Origin: Dactylorhiza incarnata
Taxonomy: Eukaryota; Streptophyta; Magnoliopsida; Asparagales; Orchidaceae
DNA length: 64,000 bases
Direction: 5' to 3'
Assembly: GCA_033032865.1 (NCBI GenBank)
Contig: JAWHQI010000201.1
Location: 4,217,501-4,281,500 of the forward strand
Made by a program: the position numbers and the translations under genes. The notes beneath the pieces are model-generated. The model was not told where the DNA came from. It ran no database searches and worked only from the letters and a program-made list of their open reading frames with translations. Shown in pieces: positions 20,111-32,095 of this stretch (position 1 is the stretch's first letter; each line of letters starts with the position of its first letter).

Positions 20111-20277
20111 CAACAAAAGGAGAAGATGGCGTGCCAGCTGATTAAAGAAAGAATCTCAATGCCAGGCAATAGTATTAACGTTGTGCGCTATCTGGTCGAT
20201 GAATTTGGCAAGGAGAAAGCAGCCATGATTGCAGGAGGAACTTTAGGAATGATTTGCCCAACGCCCCGCGTTAGCCT

Positions 20278-20413
20278 TAACGCCGGCGTTAGTATTGCCT
20301 AAAATAAAACATTTCCTAAAGTGCAAAATCTCCTTCCTCTTCTGAAGATCCGAGCCATCAAGATGTTGCTATACATGGTCAACGCCCGACGTTAGAACTT
20401 AACGCCGGCGTTA
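20278..20413 (+). repeat. TAACGCCGGCGTTA palindromes upstream of the TATA box (C LTR)
   Basis: Perfect 14-base palindromes at 20278-20291 and 20400-20413. Degenerate relatives lie at about 19698-19730, 20170-20190, 20260-20275 and 20380-20395. The last perfect copy ends 10 bases before the TATA box. Confidence 0.85.
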
Positions 20414-20423
20414 GCGCAATGTC

Positions 20424-20430
20424 TATAAAT
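20424..20430 (+). promoter_or_regulatory. TATA box of C LTR
   Basis: TATAAAT, 10 bases after the last GGCGTTA palindrome. The 3' LTR has the same box at 37364-37370. Confidence 0.75.
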
Positions 20431-21152
20431 TGCGTGATTTCGACGTCTCTCAAAACTGATTGAAAAGAGCCCTATTCTAGCACTTCAGAAACTTTGTGAG
20501 GGCCGTATTTCCAGACCAACACATCTCCCGCACATATTTCAGAAGGAGGAATCAAAGGAGGCTTGGATCAACACGCTAACACAACGCGAAGAACGCACGC
20601 TTGGACTTCAACGATCTTTAGCGATTCTTCGCCGTCTCCTTCAGATTACCTCATAGGGAGTTTCATATTTATATTTTGTATTTGTCCTTTATTTTATGGC
20701 TGTAATCGTTTTGTGAATTCGCCTCGTGTTGGCGACTAGGTCTCGGTAGGACTTAGGGAGTAATTTGCCTCGTGTTGGCGACTAGGTCTAGGGAGTAGAT
20801 CTAGGGGGTGCTCGAGGCCTTTCTGGTGATAGATTGTCTAGAGCGGCTTGAGGCCGCATCTGGGGAGAGATCGGGTAAAGCCAACCGGTTCGTAGGGATA
20901 CGAGTCGATATAGAAAACAAAAAGGGTTTTCATATTATTCGCTTCGATTTCTAGCGTAATTGAAATTAGATTTTGTAATCAATTTTATAAATGATAATCA
21001 TGTATTTTCTTGTTTAATAAAATTGATTTCATTTCTAATTTCATTATCTCTTTACGTTTGATTTAACTTCGACCAAAATATCAAAAGTTTTCTATTAAAG
21101 TTTTTAAAACCCTTATTCATCCCCCTCTAAGTGCGCATACAGATCCAACAAG

Positions 21153-21165
21153 TGGTATCAGAGCC
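21153..21165 (+). other. Primer-binding site of C
   Basis: TGGTATCAGAGCC, two bases after the LTR end; initiator methionine tRNA type. Confidence 0.9.
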
Positions 21166-21199
21166 AGGTTATTCCAAATCGGCTTAACAACCGGGAATA

Positions 21200-22662
21200 A
21201 TGTCATCTCTTGATCATGATCTCGCTTCTATGAGTGGGGAAATTTTTTAATATAAATGAGAAAGTATTCTCACCACCTTTATTTATGGGCAAAAATTATA
21301 AAGGGTGGAAAATATTAATGAAAATTTTTCTTAAGGCCTTAGATAAAAAAGATTGGAATATTACTATTGAAAAGCCACCTAGCGTACTAACTAGAAACGA
21401 AATTGTTTTAAATGCAAAATCTATGAATTATTTTGTGCGTTAGACCAAAATATTTTCAAACTTATTTATACTTTACCTACCGCTTATGAGATTTGGAATT
21501 TTCTTGAAAGAACTTATGATTCTCCTTCTGTAGGTATGGAACAAACACAAGAAGTGGAGAACTTACAAGCTTGCACAAATATTCAAGAAAGCGACTCAAA
21601 TGATGGATCCATAGAATGCTCATCAAGCGGAAAGGACGATGGAAACTCTTATTTGGAAGAGGAAGATGAAGAAGACAAAGGAACAATATGTTCAAATCTT
21701 TCCTCATCCACAAGTGCTGTAAGGAAATCAAAATCTCCTATTTTTTGTACTTCTATTTCTACATTACAATTGCTTCAAACTACAAAGCACAAAATTAAGA
21801 AATTAAAAAATGCTAATAAACATTTGCGCTTAGAAAATAAAAAATTTAAAGGCAAAAAATAATGAAGAATCAAATTCTAAGTTATCTAGTTCTATCCATG
21901 GCTCCTTAGTTGAAAACATTACACCTTGTGTAGAATATAATGAATTAAAAGAAAAACACAAGAAACTTGAAAAGGAGTTTATTTTTGTAAAAGAACAAAA
22001 TGAAAGATTATGTTTAGAAAATTCATCTTTGAAAAATGATTGTGCTAAGTGTAAAGACTATAAAATTGAAATTAAAGAGATGGATGAAACATTTGATGAA
22101 TATAGAAATAACTATCAAGATCATATTGATTCAATTGTTTCCACTCTTAAAAATAGCACAATCGCTTATAGTAAAGCTAGACATAATTTAAGGATCAAGA
22201 ATGATGAATTAAAATAAAAAATCAACTTGCTTATGAAAATGGTAAATACAAACTCACAATATCAAACTATATCTAAAAACAAGTTGAATATGAATATGAA
22301 CATCTTTACTAAGTTCAATAATGGGAGTAAGGAACATAAATAATTTGTAAATCAAAATCACCATTATTTACAAAATCATGTTTCTCCCAACCTAAAATTA
22401 AATTCAAACAAATTTCCTTCAAATTATAAATTCAAAAATCATTTTGAGCCAAATATTCAAGTAAATGATCATGGAAATTTGAAAACTAAAAATAATGTTT
22501 GTCTAAGGTTTGAATGGAGGCCCAAAGTTAAAGACGAAACACTAACTCCACTAAAAAGGGCCCAATCATCACTATCTCCCCAAAAGCAAACACGATATAT
22601 TTGGGTACCCAAAGGAACCGCCACACCCAGTCCTCTTTGCATACCTAAATCTCTCATTCATT
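21200..22662 (+). pseudogene. gag: Gag of copia C (gag-only element)
   Basis: The ATG at 21200 lies about 35 bases after the primer site. Read across several frames the product has FSPPLFMGKNYKGWK, IEKPP, TAYEIWNFLERTY, an acidic Ser-rich stretch (21590-21720), a long coiled coil (21760-22220, e.g. CLENSSLKNDCAKC) and a tail ending RYIWVPKGT. This is a copia Gag with coiled-coil insert, ending where protease should begin. No zinc knuckle survives. Stops and frameshifts occur near 21250, 21440, 21860, 22215 and 22340. No protease, integrase or RT follows, so C is non-autonomous like B. Confidence 0.75.
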
Positions 22663-25513
22663 AGTATCCAATCATTTGCATGAAGTAGAAATCAATTAAA
22701 AATGAAATATCAATTCTCTACTTCATGATATGCTTAATTTCCTATTTTTGTTTTGCCTTTATTTCATTGAGCCATCATGATATGATCACTTTATATAACT
22801 TGTGATATGACTTTCACATATTAAACCAAAATTCATAAATAAATCAAATTGAATAAAGTTGAATAAAAAGTCATATCATTTTTCAAGTGATCTACTTATC
22901 CTTTTTATTTTTATCCTTCTAAATCCATTTCCTAAAAGTCTTATAAAATTTGAAAAACTAAATTTGTCATATGATATTATTAAGACTAAATGAAATAAGT
23001 GTCAAAATGGATTCAAAAGGTGTTTTTATGGGTATTGGGCTAAATTTATAAAATGCGCAAGTTTTGCTTAGGTATGTAATATATTTGCGTCATTTTTGAT
23101 TACCCCTAGTACGTTTAATCATAATCATGTCAAACCGGAATTGAAAAATTGCATGAATATTATTTCACTTATTTATGATCATTTCACTCATGCATATGTT
23201 GTGCAAAACTCAAGAATTAAGGTCTAATGAATATGGAGCTTTAATGAATATGAAACCCATGTACTAAAATTTTAACTTCCGGAACTTTTTGCGATTTCTT
23301 CTCATCTCTTCACTTAATTAGACATGCCTTACATTGCACAAACATAACTAAGAAAAATCGGAAGCAAAATCGAAGAAAATCTAGGCTATATGATTAAAAT
23401 AAGCACTCTCTGTGAGCTAACGCAGACACTACAACCTAACGCAGACACTACAACCTAACGCCGACACTAGCTCAAGTATCCGATTTTTCTGTAATTTTAA
23501 AATTCTGAAAAATCACTAAAAATATATTATTTTATATGTACTACTCATTTTTTGCAATTTTTGCCTATAATTGATTTTTGAAAAATTAAAATACAAAATT
23601 ACAAAAGCCAAATTACAAAAAATATTTTATTTTTCTTCCATTCTTTGGTTATTTGTTTGATTTCTATTTTTATATGCAAAAATCAAATACAAAAATATAA
23701 AACAAAAACAAGTATCAAAATCTCTATGTGATAAAATTAATGATCATAATTATATGATGTAATATCAAAAGATCTTTTAATTCAAACATTACACATAACT
23801 ACAAAAGATCATTTTGGTTCTTTCATAAAATTGGTGATCATGATAATTATATGAATAAAATATGTATTGTGATTGCATGTACCTTACTATATCTAGACCT
23901 TAGAATCACCTTGATATCAATAACATCAAATCATATCATCACTTAATTCTAGGTCTTCAAATTGAAACTCTATTGTTGAATACATGCAACATTATATCAA
24001 TTAACCTTATGGCATAACACTACATTCAAACTCATCATATCTAGCATTATCAACTAATAAATATTATCATCCATGCTAGATATATTTTTATTGCCGTAAT
24101 GAATCAATCTTAAAGAAGAACAATTGATAGTTAAAACTCATAATAACTATGTTGCTTTAAAATCAAATATAATAAGAAATTAATCACGCATAAAAGCCAT
24201 AGTTTTGATTCCATAGAACAAAATGCTTAGGATGTCCATGATCATTCATCCACATTATGTGTCTCACAATAGCGAGGGAATAGGATTGTATGCATTAGAA
24301 GACCTAACCTCTAAGTCATGTCTTGTCCTTAACCGGGAAGGGTTCCAGTGGGGCCTTGCGAGGCACTGGGGGGAAAGAGTGCTAGGTTGAGCGTTCTCTA
24401 GTGTGTGCATATGTGACTAACACCCCAACCTACAACATGTGTGTAGCTCCTCATGCCCATCTGTCACTTAGTACGGGGCTAGTGTGTAGACATATAGTTA
24501 GGGTATTATAATCTAGGACATTCATATTTCTTACATTTTGCATGCACTCCTTATGACTATACTATTCATGCATTCTTGTTTTTGATCAAACATGCTTATT
24601 TTGTGTTTTGCATATTTTATCATTTTTGAGCTCTAATGATCTTGTAAAACACAAGTATTTGAAAACCAAAAAATAAAAAAATAAAAAACCATTTTTTGAA
24701 CAAATAAAACATGCTTGAATAGCCTTATAACCATTTCCAACTTCTCTGAAATTTCTACCCTAAGAAGGTCTCTATATATACAATCTATGCCAAAAGAAAA
24801 ACTTTCAAAAAAATCTACAAAATGTAGTACTATTTCGGCGTTAATACTTAACGCTAGGCGTTAGCCTTTTTCTCCAGAGGAAAATTCTGCTCTCACTAGT
24901 ATCTTTCTGGTATTTTTCTAATAATTTTTTTGTTTATTGGTTCTCATTTAAAATTATTTTGTTATTAATTTTGTTATTTTTCTTCCAAAATACAAAAAAA
25001 TCAAATAATTCAAAATGCTCAAAAATATGTTTTTGATTATTTGTTTTGCTTTACCTCTTTACAAAATTATAGTTTGACTATAAAATTTCATAAGAGCAAA
25101 CATCTTAGTTATTTTTGTTTCAAATGGTCAAAATTGTTTTTGGCATACACTTAAAGATAGCCTTCAATGTCTAATTTTAATTTCAAATTTCCTAAATATT
25201 GTTTTTGTCATGCCTTGACCTTAATCTGATTATGTGCAATGAAATAATCTATAGATAATTGTGTATTATTGCCTAACATGCCTCTAAGTATGAGTAATGC
25301 TTTATGTTAATCAATGATTCATACACTTACTACTTTGATAATCTAAATGTGTTCATAATCTTAGTCTTGCATGATTGTGTAGTATAATAATTTTAACACA
25401 TTGAGTTGTATGTCTAAATTACCTACACCATCTTTTAAAAATAAATTTCCTGCACACATAGAAGTGTTACTCCAAAATTTTAAATGTTTGCAACAATAAG
25501 TGAATTCGGAGAC
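22663..25513 (+). other. Non-coding interior of C
   Basis: AT-rich, without a credible gene. Visible items are: a small direct repeat of CTAACGCAGACACTACAA (about 23418-23460); a dyad of the LTR type, CGGCGTTAATACTTAACGC..GGCGTTAGCC, at about 24836-24869; and a GC-richer island at about 24290-24510 with GGAAGGGTTCCAGTGGGGCC. This is where a full copia would carry pol. Confidence 0.6.
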
Positions 25514-26700
25514 CTTTTGGCCCTTAACAAAAATATGAAATAAAAAGCCAAAGATAACTCCACCAAGCACTACTCACCCTCCTGATAAGTCTTAATGAGC
25601 ATTGTGAGGTTGAGCACCTTGGAAAGAATTGTAAAGTGTCTTGTACAAACACATTCATCTTTTATCACTTCTATTTGTACACCGGATCACTTAAAATAAA
25701 ACTTTATAATAAAAATGCTTATGTGATCTCTCAAGCAATACTCCGCTCCCTGATAAGTCTTAATGAGCATTGTGTGGGCGAAGCACCTTGGTAGTTGTAC
25801 GTATGTTATGTGCTTTGAAATTTTATTCTAGATGTGATGTGTGAAAGTAATTCTATGATTACAAACTTAATGTTGTTGTTACTATTTCACTACATATGTC
25901 ATGTGTTTTGATTATTTCACTTGTATACTTTTATCAAAACACCTTTTGCACACATCATTGATTTTCATAAAGCTTCTACTCATGAGAATTGGATCCTAAT
26001 GCAAAATTACATAATTCTCTACAACCTTAAGTAAAAGCACTAGATTGCAATGCATGATTTCTACAATGTTTTCTTTATTTGAAATATGAATTGGGTACAT
26101 TGTAGTTCTAATCTTTTTGAATATGTTGATTCATGCTTGCCTATTTGTTATGAAAATTTTCAAAGTTAAAATGCTCAAACGTGAAAAGTGTAGACATATT
26201 GTTGGAATGGTCAAACTATAACAAAAATACTACTCATAATTATTTTATTTTTCCGCATTTCTCTATTTAATCATGTATCCTTATATCATGTGTTCTCATG
26301 CTTTTCTCTAAGGATTTCTCTTTCACTTGTACTTGTCAAACAATATTGCATCTCTTTTTACAAGTGGTACAAACATGTAATATTCTTCTTAAAAATTATT
26401 TTGAAAAACAAGTGGTAGAATTCTTTTGGTAAAATCATGGAATGTTGTTCTTTCACGCTTATCATATATTGTTTCCGCTGTGCTACTCTCTCCCTTAGCT
26501 CGATCATGACTTACTTTATGTTTACACAAAACTCTTATTCCTCACTTTATTATGTCCCAACTTTTGTCTTCTTTATTCGAGTTTTGTTTCACTCCACCCT
26601 CTTTTGCTAATAACAAAGGGGGAGAATAAAATGCTAAACCATATTGATTAACAGAGTAGGATTCACTAGATTAAGGGGGAGAATGTATCTAGTTCATGGG
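25514..26700 (+). mobile_element. Copia C, 3' internal region (second copy), up to Athila insertion
   Basis: Near-identical to 18169-19345, including the internal duplication (about 25563 and 25748) and two PPT-like runs (about 26630 and 26680). It is cut at 26700 by element D, directly after ATGGG; the uninterrupted copy upstream reads TTATGGGAGTATAC at that place. It resumes at 36334. Confidence 0.9.
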
Positions 26701-26869
26701 TGATGAGTAGTATTTTTATAACTTTTTAATAGAAAATTTTGTAAAAATTTAATTTGTATTTTCCTTTTTATGTCATTTCTAGGTTATAAGTAGTTCTTTT
26801 TGTAATTTTGACTCTAGCTTAGCATAATTTAAATATTTGCAGAATTTTGGACAAATTGGAAAAAAATAG

Positions 26870-27335
26870 CATTACACGCCCTCGGTCACGCCCGTGACCA
26901 ATGGCTTGTAGCCTGAAGATCAGTCCAGGTCGATGCCGCGCGGTTTGAGCTAGCCCACAGCAAGTCACGCCCCAGGTCACGCCCGGGACCCCTTGTCACG
27001 CCCGTGACCGGGGGCGTGTAATTTTAGAATCTTCCCAGCTGGCTGTTGACGAGACGTGGAGATGCTGTCGAGAAGTCAACCTAAGTCACGCCCGTGACCA
27101 ATATGTCACGACCGTGACTTGCCCGCGTGATCTCTGCTTCGCCGCCGCGCCGAATTCCAGCCCACACCGCATTTAATGAAGCCGCTGTCCAAAGTCACGC
27201 CCTAGGTCACGCCCGTGACCGAGGGCATGTAATGTCCACTTTTCGCCGCGGCGTCCAGAAAGCCCACGCTGCTGTCAGATCAATGTGAATAGTGCAGTCA
27301 CGCCCTTGGTCACGCCCGTGACCGAGGGCGTGTAA
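26870..27335 (+). repeat. U3 array of GGTCACGCCCGTGACC dyads (Athila D)
   Basis: Copies include 26884-26899, about 26974-27015, 27085-27120, 27196-27225 and 27299-27335. Some are nested inside a larger ACACGCCC...GGGCGTGT dyad. The 3' LTR repeats the array at about 35236-35685; one copy there, 35237-35274, has two 19-base arms with only two mismatches. Confidence 0.9.
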
Positions 27336-27350
27336 TCTGAAATTTTTTCC

Positions 27351-27357
27351 TATAAAT
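27351..27357 (+). promoter_or_regulatory. TATA box of Athila D LTR
   Basis: TATAAAT about 17 bases after the last dyad. The 3' LTR copy is at 35703-35709. Confidence 0.75.
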
Positions 27358-27987
27358 TCAGAGGCTCTCCTTGAGTCCAGGGTTCAGAATTTTGGAGATG
27401 GGGAGGTGCTGTTAGAGCTGAGAGTGAGTTTTTCAAGTTGATGTTCATGTTTCTTAAGGCTTTCATGTTCTCTTCCCTTTCAATTCATGCAATGTTTTAA
27501 TGTAATTTTCATGCGCTAGTTTTCTTAAGTTTGTAACCTTTATTTTCCTTAGCTTTGCACTCTTAAATTAAGGCTTGTAATAGTTCTTTGATTTTCAATA
27601 AAATTAGTTTTCTCTTTCATGTTCTCTTTCTCCTTAAGTAATTTCTTCCTTTTCATACAATGTCAATCTTTCTCTCCTTAGTAATGTCTTTTTTATGCAA
27701 TGTCAATTTCTCTTTCCTTTCATGCAATGTTTGATCCTTTCATTTAGCTTGCAATTAGTTTTAATTTTAGTTAAGCAAAAACAAACCAATCAAATTTTCG
27801 TCGATAAGATAATGGTGATTTTCCTCGAAGTAGAAGTAATCAACGCGCCCCGTGGAATATGACCTTGATATTCCTAAATATCCTATACTATAGACGATAA
27901 GGTACACTTGCCTTTATCGGATATAGTTTTGGAGAAAATCTCAAATCTTCACTAAATTTCAAAACCGCAAAATCTATATTAAGTTTT

Positions 27988-28005
27988 TGGCGCCGTTGCT
28001 GGGGA
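27988..28005 (+). other. Primer-binding site of Athila D (tRNA-Asp type)
   Basis: TGGCGCCGTTGCTGGGGA differs by one base from the sequence complementary to the 3' end of plant tRNA-Asp, the known Athila primer. Confidence 0.9.
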
Positions 28006-28138
28006 TTTTGCGTAGATATTTTGAAAAGAGGATAGCTATTAATTTTATCATGCTTCTTTTTATTTTATTTTGCTTTTTCTAAATTTCAAAAAGAAAAAAT
28101 TTTTAGTTTTTCTTCTTCCTTTCTTCTCTTTTTAGTGT

Positions 28139-29290
28139 ATGACCCGAGGTAGCACTTCGATTCTTCCTTTTGATCCGGAGATCGAGCGAACCCTCTTGAG
28201 GCACCGCCATTCTCGTGATCAGGGAAATCAAGTAGAATCCGAAGAGTCGATCGGGGACACTAACGCAACGAATATGGATCATAATCTTAATCCTCCTAAT
28301 CTTAACGAGCCAAATCCTAATGAGGACGCGCAACGGACCATGTCCTATTATGCGCGGCTTAATTTGGAAGGCACACAATCGAGTATTATTCGTCCCACGG
28401 TGGCAAACAATAATTTTGAGATCAAGTCCAGCATCATACAAATGGTGCAACAATCGGTGACCTTTGATGGTCAACCAGACGAGGATCCTAATTCGCATAT
28501 CTCTTACTTTCTTGAAATTTGCGACACTTTTAAGATCAATGGCGTCACCGATGACGCCATTCGATTACGTCTTTTTCCTTTTTCTTTGCGGTCTAAGGTC
28601 AAGCAGTGGCTGGGCTCCCTACCAAGGGGATCCATCACTACATGGGCCGAAATGGCGGAAAAATTTCTCAATAAATATTTCCCGCCTTCAAAGACCGCTA
28701 AATTGCGCACGGATATTGCGTCGTTCATGCAAATCGACTCGGAGACTCTCTATGACACATGGGAGCGCTTCAAGGAGCTTTTGCGCCGATGCCCTCACCA
28801 CGCACTTGCCACTTGGCAACAAGTGCAAATATTTTGTAATGGCTTAAATCTCCAAACGAGGCAAATGATTGATGCGGCCGCCGGGGGGACATTAAATAAC
28901 AAAACCCCGATCGCCGCTCAAGAGCTTTTCGAAGAGATGGCCACAAATGCGTATCAATGGAACATGCCCCGAGCGCGGCCTAATAAGCCGACCGGAATTT
29001 TTGAAATAGATGCAAACGCAAATTTGGCTTTACAAGTTGAGCGCTTAACAAAGCAAGTGGCGGAGATGTCTGCTTCCTCCGCCACTCCTCCTTGGGCTAA
29101 TAACGTTTTAATTGAAGAACATGTTGACTACATGGGAAATCCACCTCGGCCTTCCTATAACCCCAACACCGCTCCATATAACAACACATACAATGCGGGT
29201 TATTGGAATCATCCGAATTTCTCATGGAGCAACCAAGGAAATGCTCAGCGTCCTATGAATTTAAATCAACCCCCCCAATCAACTTCTTAA
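28139..29290 (+). CDS. gag: Athila Gag
   Basis: An intact 383-residue frame from an ATG 134 bases after the primer site. It has the Retrotrans_gag core at about residues 100-260: DEDPNSHISYFLEICDTFKI, LRLFPFSLRSKVKQWL, WERFKELLRRCPHH, VQIFCNGLN and IDAAAGGTL. A coiled-coil-like piece (LALQVERLTKQVAEM) and an Asn/Pro-rich tail with HPNFSWSNQGN follow. These blocks are highly typical of Athila. The frame shifts near 29280 and the Gag tail continues in another frame. It is the longest intact gene of D. Confidence 0.92.
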   Translation: MTRGSTSILPFDPEIERTLLRHRHSRDQGNQVESEESIGDTNATNMDHNLNPPNLNEPNPNEDAQRTMSYYARLNLEGTQSSIIRPTVANNNFEIKSSIIQMVQQSVTFDGQPDEDPNSHISYFLEICDTFKINGVTDDAIRLRLFPFSLRSKVKQWLGSLPRGSITTWAEMAEKFLNKYFPPSKTAKLRTDIASFMQIDSETLYDTWERFKELLRRCPHHALATWQQVQIFCNGLNLQTRQMIDAAAGGTLNNKTPIAAQELFEEMATNAYQWNMPRARPNKPTGIFEIDANANLALQVERLTKQVAEMSASSATPPWANNVLIEEHVDYMGNPPRPSYNPNTAPYNNTYNAGYWNHPNFSWSNQGNAQRPMNLNQPPQSTS

Positions 29291-29309
29291 CTTAACTCCG
29301 CCTCCAAAT

Positions 29310-29906
29310 TTGATTTCTCAAAATTTTAATCCACCCGGTTTTCCACCGCAACAGCAAAAACTCTCTCCGCTTGAAGAGGTTTTTGCAAAATATGTTGCTA
29401 CAAATGAAACGAACATCCGGAACCTTACCGGATCGATCAAAAATTTGGAAAATCAAGTGGGCCAGCTCGCAAAGATGATTTCTGAGCGTCAACAAGGAGC
29501 ACTACCGGGGAATACCGAGCAAAATTCAAAGGAGAGCGCGCATGCGATTACACTCCGAAGCGGGAAGGAGGTGGTTCAAAAATAGGACGAACCCAAGGTA
29601 ATTTCCTCTCCTCCTCCTCCTACTTTCAATTCATCTTCGAATTTGCCCGCTACGATAGCTCTGCACACTTCTATTTTAAATCCGCGCGCTCCTACTTCTA
29701 ATATTCCGTATCCATCTAAATTTAAAAATGAAAGCGCCGAAAAAAATTATAAATTTTTTTTAGATGTTTTAAAACAAATCCATATTAATGTACCTTTTTG
29801 CGAGGCTATCTCACAAATGCCTAAATATGCGAAATATCTTAAGGAGTTGCTCTCCAATAAGAAAAAGTTAGAAGATATTTCGCATATTTCTTTAAACGCA
29901 GAATGA
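29310..29906 (+). pseudogene. gag: Athila Gag-protease linker
   Basis: The frame continues Gag after a shift: LEEVFAKYVATNETNIRNLTG, NLENQVGQLAKMIS, a repeat-like ALPGNTEQN, and HAITLRSGKEV, the classical Athila block. One TAG (about 29583) breaks it. The rest, FKNESAEKNYKFFLDVLKQIHINVPF and MPKYAKYLKELLSNKKKL, leads to protease in the next frame. Two shifts in all separate the blocks. Confidence 0.85.
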
Positions 29907-30600
29907 CCGCGGTTGTACTCAACAAATTGCCTAAAAAAGCAAATGACCCGGGACGGTTTTCTATCCCATGTCTATTTGGCAATTCGTTGGTAAAACACGC
30001 CTTAGCGGATCTTGGAGCAAGCATCAACCTTATGCCGTTTTCTTTGTTCAAAAAGCTAGGTCTAGGAAATCCAAGGCCCACTCGAATGAGTATCCAACTA
30101 GCGGATCGTTCTTTAAAATATCCGATAGGAATAGTGGAGGACGTGCTCGTCAAGGTTGACAAATTCATCTTCCCGGTGGATTTTGTCATTCTTGACATCG
30201 AAGAGGATGCCGAAGTACCCCTCATACTCGGCCGCCCCTTCCTTGCCACCTCCCGCGCTATTATCGACGTAAGTAACGGAAAGCTCCTCCTACGGGTTGG
30301 AGACGATGAAGTTACTCTCGGCATAATTTCCTCGATGCGGAACACGCTAGAAAATGACGATTCGTGTTTTTACTTGGAAGAGTGTTGTGAGTTCGATTCA
30401 TCCCTCGAGTTAGTTTCATCGGCGAGTAGTGATTCTGAGCCCGTAGAGCTCTTTTATGATGAAGAAGAAGTTTCTCACCCCACACCACCCGAACCATTAC
30501 TTTTAGAAAAATTAAAAATCAAGACTTCTTATGAAGAACCACCCGAATTAGAGTTGAAACAACTCCCCCTCACCTTAAATACTTGTTTTTGGAAAAAGAG
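29903..30600 (+). pseudogene. pol: Athila aspartic protease
   Basis: Retroviral-type protease with the active-site block ADLGASINLMPFSLF (DLGA instead of DTGA, normal for Athila). The flap region and a VPLILGRPFLATSRAIIDV block follow at about 30210-30270. Its 5' end overlaps the preceding frame by four bases. The catalytic Asp is intact. The frame runs to 30643 but the RT frame takes over before that, so a shift near 30585 is needed. Confidence 0.85.
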
Positions 30601-32095
30601 TCTAAGCTACCAGTCATCATTTCATCCGATCTTAGCAACTTAGAAATTTTTGAGTTGACTATAGTTTTAAGAAAGCACCGCCACGCAATTGCGTGGCAAT
30701 TATCGGACATTAAGGGTATAAACCCATCTTTCTGCACTCATAAAATATTTCTTGAAGAAAATTCCCGCAACTCAGTCCAGCCTCAACGAAGACTAAACCC
30801 GAACATGAAGGAAGTCGTTAAGGCCAAACTTATAAAACTTCTGGACGCGGGAATCATCTACCCGATATCAGATAGTACTTGGGTTAGCCCAGTACAAGTA
30901 GTGCCAAAGAAAGGTGGTGTCACGATAGTTGCGAACAAAAATAACGAATTGATCCCAAACCATACTGTTACGGGTTGGCGGATGTGCATCGACTATCGGA
31001 AACTAAATGATGCCACCCGTAAGGATCACTTCCCTCTACCATTTATCGACCAAATTTTAGAGTGCCTCTCGGGTCACTCCTACTAATGTTTTATCGATGG
31101 TTTGTCGGGATACTTCCAAATCCCGATTTCGCCCGACGACCAAGAGAAAACCACTTTCACTTGTCCCTTTGGCACATTCGCTTATCGAAGGATGCCATTC
31201 AGTGTTTGTAACGCGCCAGCTATATTCCAAAGATGTATGCTGGCAATATTTGACGAGTTAGTGGAGGAGGTGATGGAGGTATTTATGGACAATTTCTCCG
31301 TATACGGAAACTCATTTAAAAACTGTTTAAAAAATCTCGAGCGCGTGTTGCAGCGATGTGAGGAAACAAATTTAGCACTTAATTGGGAGAAATGCCATTT
31401 TATGGTCAAGGAAGGACTAGTCCTTGGCCATAAAATTTCGGGCAAGGGGATCGAGGTCGATAGGGCCAAGATTGAAGTAATTGAAAAACTTCCCCCTCCC
31501 ACAAACGTAAAAGCGATTAGGAGTTTCCTAGGCCACGCGGGGTTCTATCGGCGCTTTATACAAAATTTTTCCAAAATCACAAAGCCGTTAACCCATCTTC
31601 TCGAGAAAGAATCATCTTTTCTTTTTAACGATGAATGTCATTTAGCTTTTCAACTTATCAAAGAAAAACTTATAAACTCCCCGATTCTAGTCGCCCCAGA
31701 TTGGTCGCTCCCTTTTGAAATCATGTGCGACGCGAGTGATATTGCGGTTTAGGCCAACGGGTGAGTAAGTATTTTCTCCCGATCTATTATGCGAGCAAAA
31801 CACTCACGTCGGCACAAGCAAACTACACCACAACCGAGAAGGAACTTCTAGCAATCGTTTTTGCCTTCGATAAGTTTAGGTCATATATAACTCTCTCAAA
31901 AGTTATCGTCTTCATTGATCACTCCGCGCTTAGGTATCTCTTAAGTAAATCAGACGCCAAGCCTCGTCTTTTGCGATGGATCCTCCTCTTGCAGGAGTTT
32001 GACTTAGAGATCTGGGATAAAAGAGGAGCCGAAAACTTGGCGGCCGATCACCATTCTCGTTTAGAAAGTCCATCCTCGGAAGCATTAATAGAGGC
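30583..32095 (+). pseudogene. pol: Athila reverse transcriptase and RNase H, active site lost
   Basis: RT blocks: SDSTWVSPVQVVPKKGG, WRMCIDYRKLNDATRKDHFPLPF, DGLSGYFQIPISPDDQEKTTF and AYRRMPFSVCNAPAIFQRCM. The catalytic motif reads VFMDNFSVYG: the second Asp of the usual MDD is Asn. RNase H starts at about 31720 (PFEIMCDAS) and contains YYASKTL, TTTEKELLAIVFA and a VFIDHSALRYLL block. Breaks are a TAA near 31084 (between the HSY and CFIDG blocks) and a shift plus stops at 31750-31770. The D-to-N change alone would be expected to abolish polymerisation. Confidence 0.9.

Larger units (their letters stand above)
19528..21150 (+). repeat. Central LTR of tandem copia C
   Basis: It starts TGTTGGAACACGG and ends AGATCCAACA, so the ends are short inverted repeats. 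It has a PPT on its left and a primer site on its right, and therefore serves as 3' LTR of the upstream copy and 5' LTR of the downstream one. U3 holds the TTCGACGAA array and TAACGCCGGCGTTA palindromes, then the TATA box. U5 holds two copies of GCCTCGTGTTGGCGACTAGG (about 20722 and 20768) and the box TTATTCATCCCCCTCTAAG. Confidence 0.9.
26701..27981 (+). repeat. 5' LTR of Athila D
   Basis: Starts TGATGAGTAG, ends CTATATTA before the primer site (the 3' LTR ends CTATATCA). The first 170 bases are AT-rich. Then follows the GTCACG-NN-CGTGAC array (26870-27335), the TATA box (27351), and a long leader with a repeated TTTCATGCAATGT-type word (about 27470-27740). Confidence 0.9.

Noticed and set aside
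19860..20141. A 93-residue frame with a heptad-like repeat (FDEMKAA VDELKAA FDELAI), also at 36833-37081
   Set aside because: It is built from the 21-base LTR word; frames are open on both strands over the same bases, and it lies upstream of the LTR TATA box. The heptad pattern follows from the repeat length.
22479..22664. Separate small gene of 61 codons
   Set aside because: It is the C-terminal end of the copia C Gag, recognisable by RYIWVPKGT.
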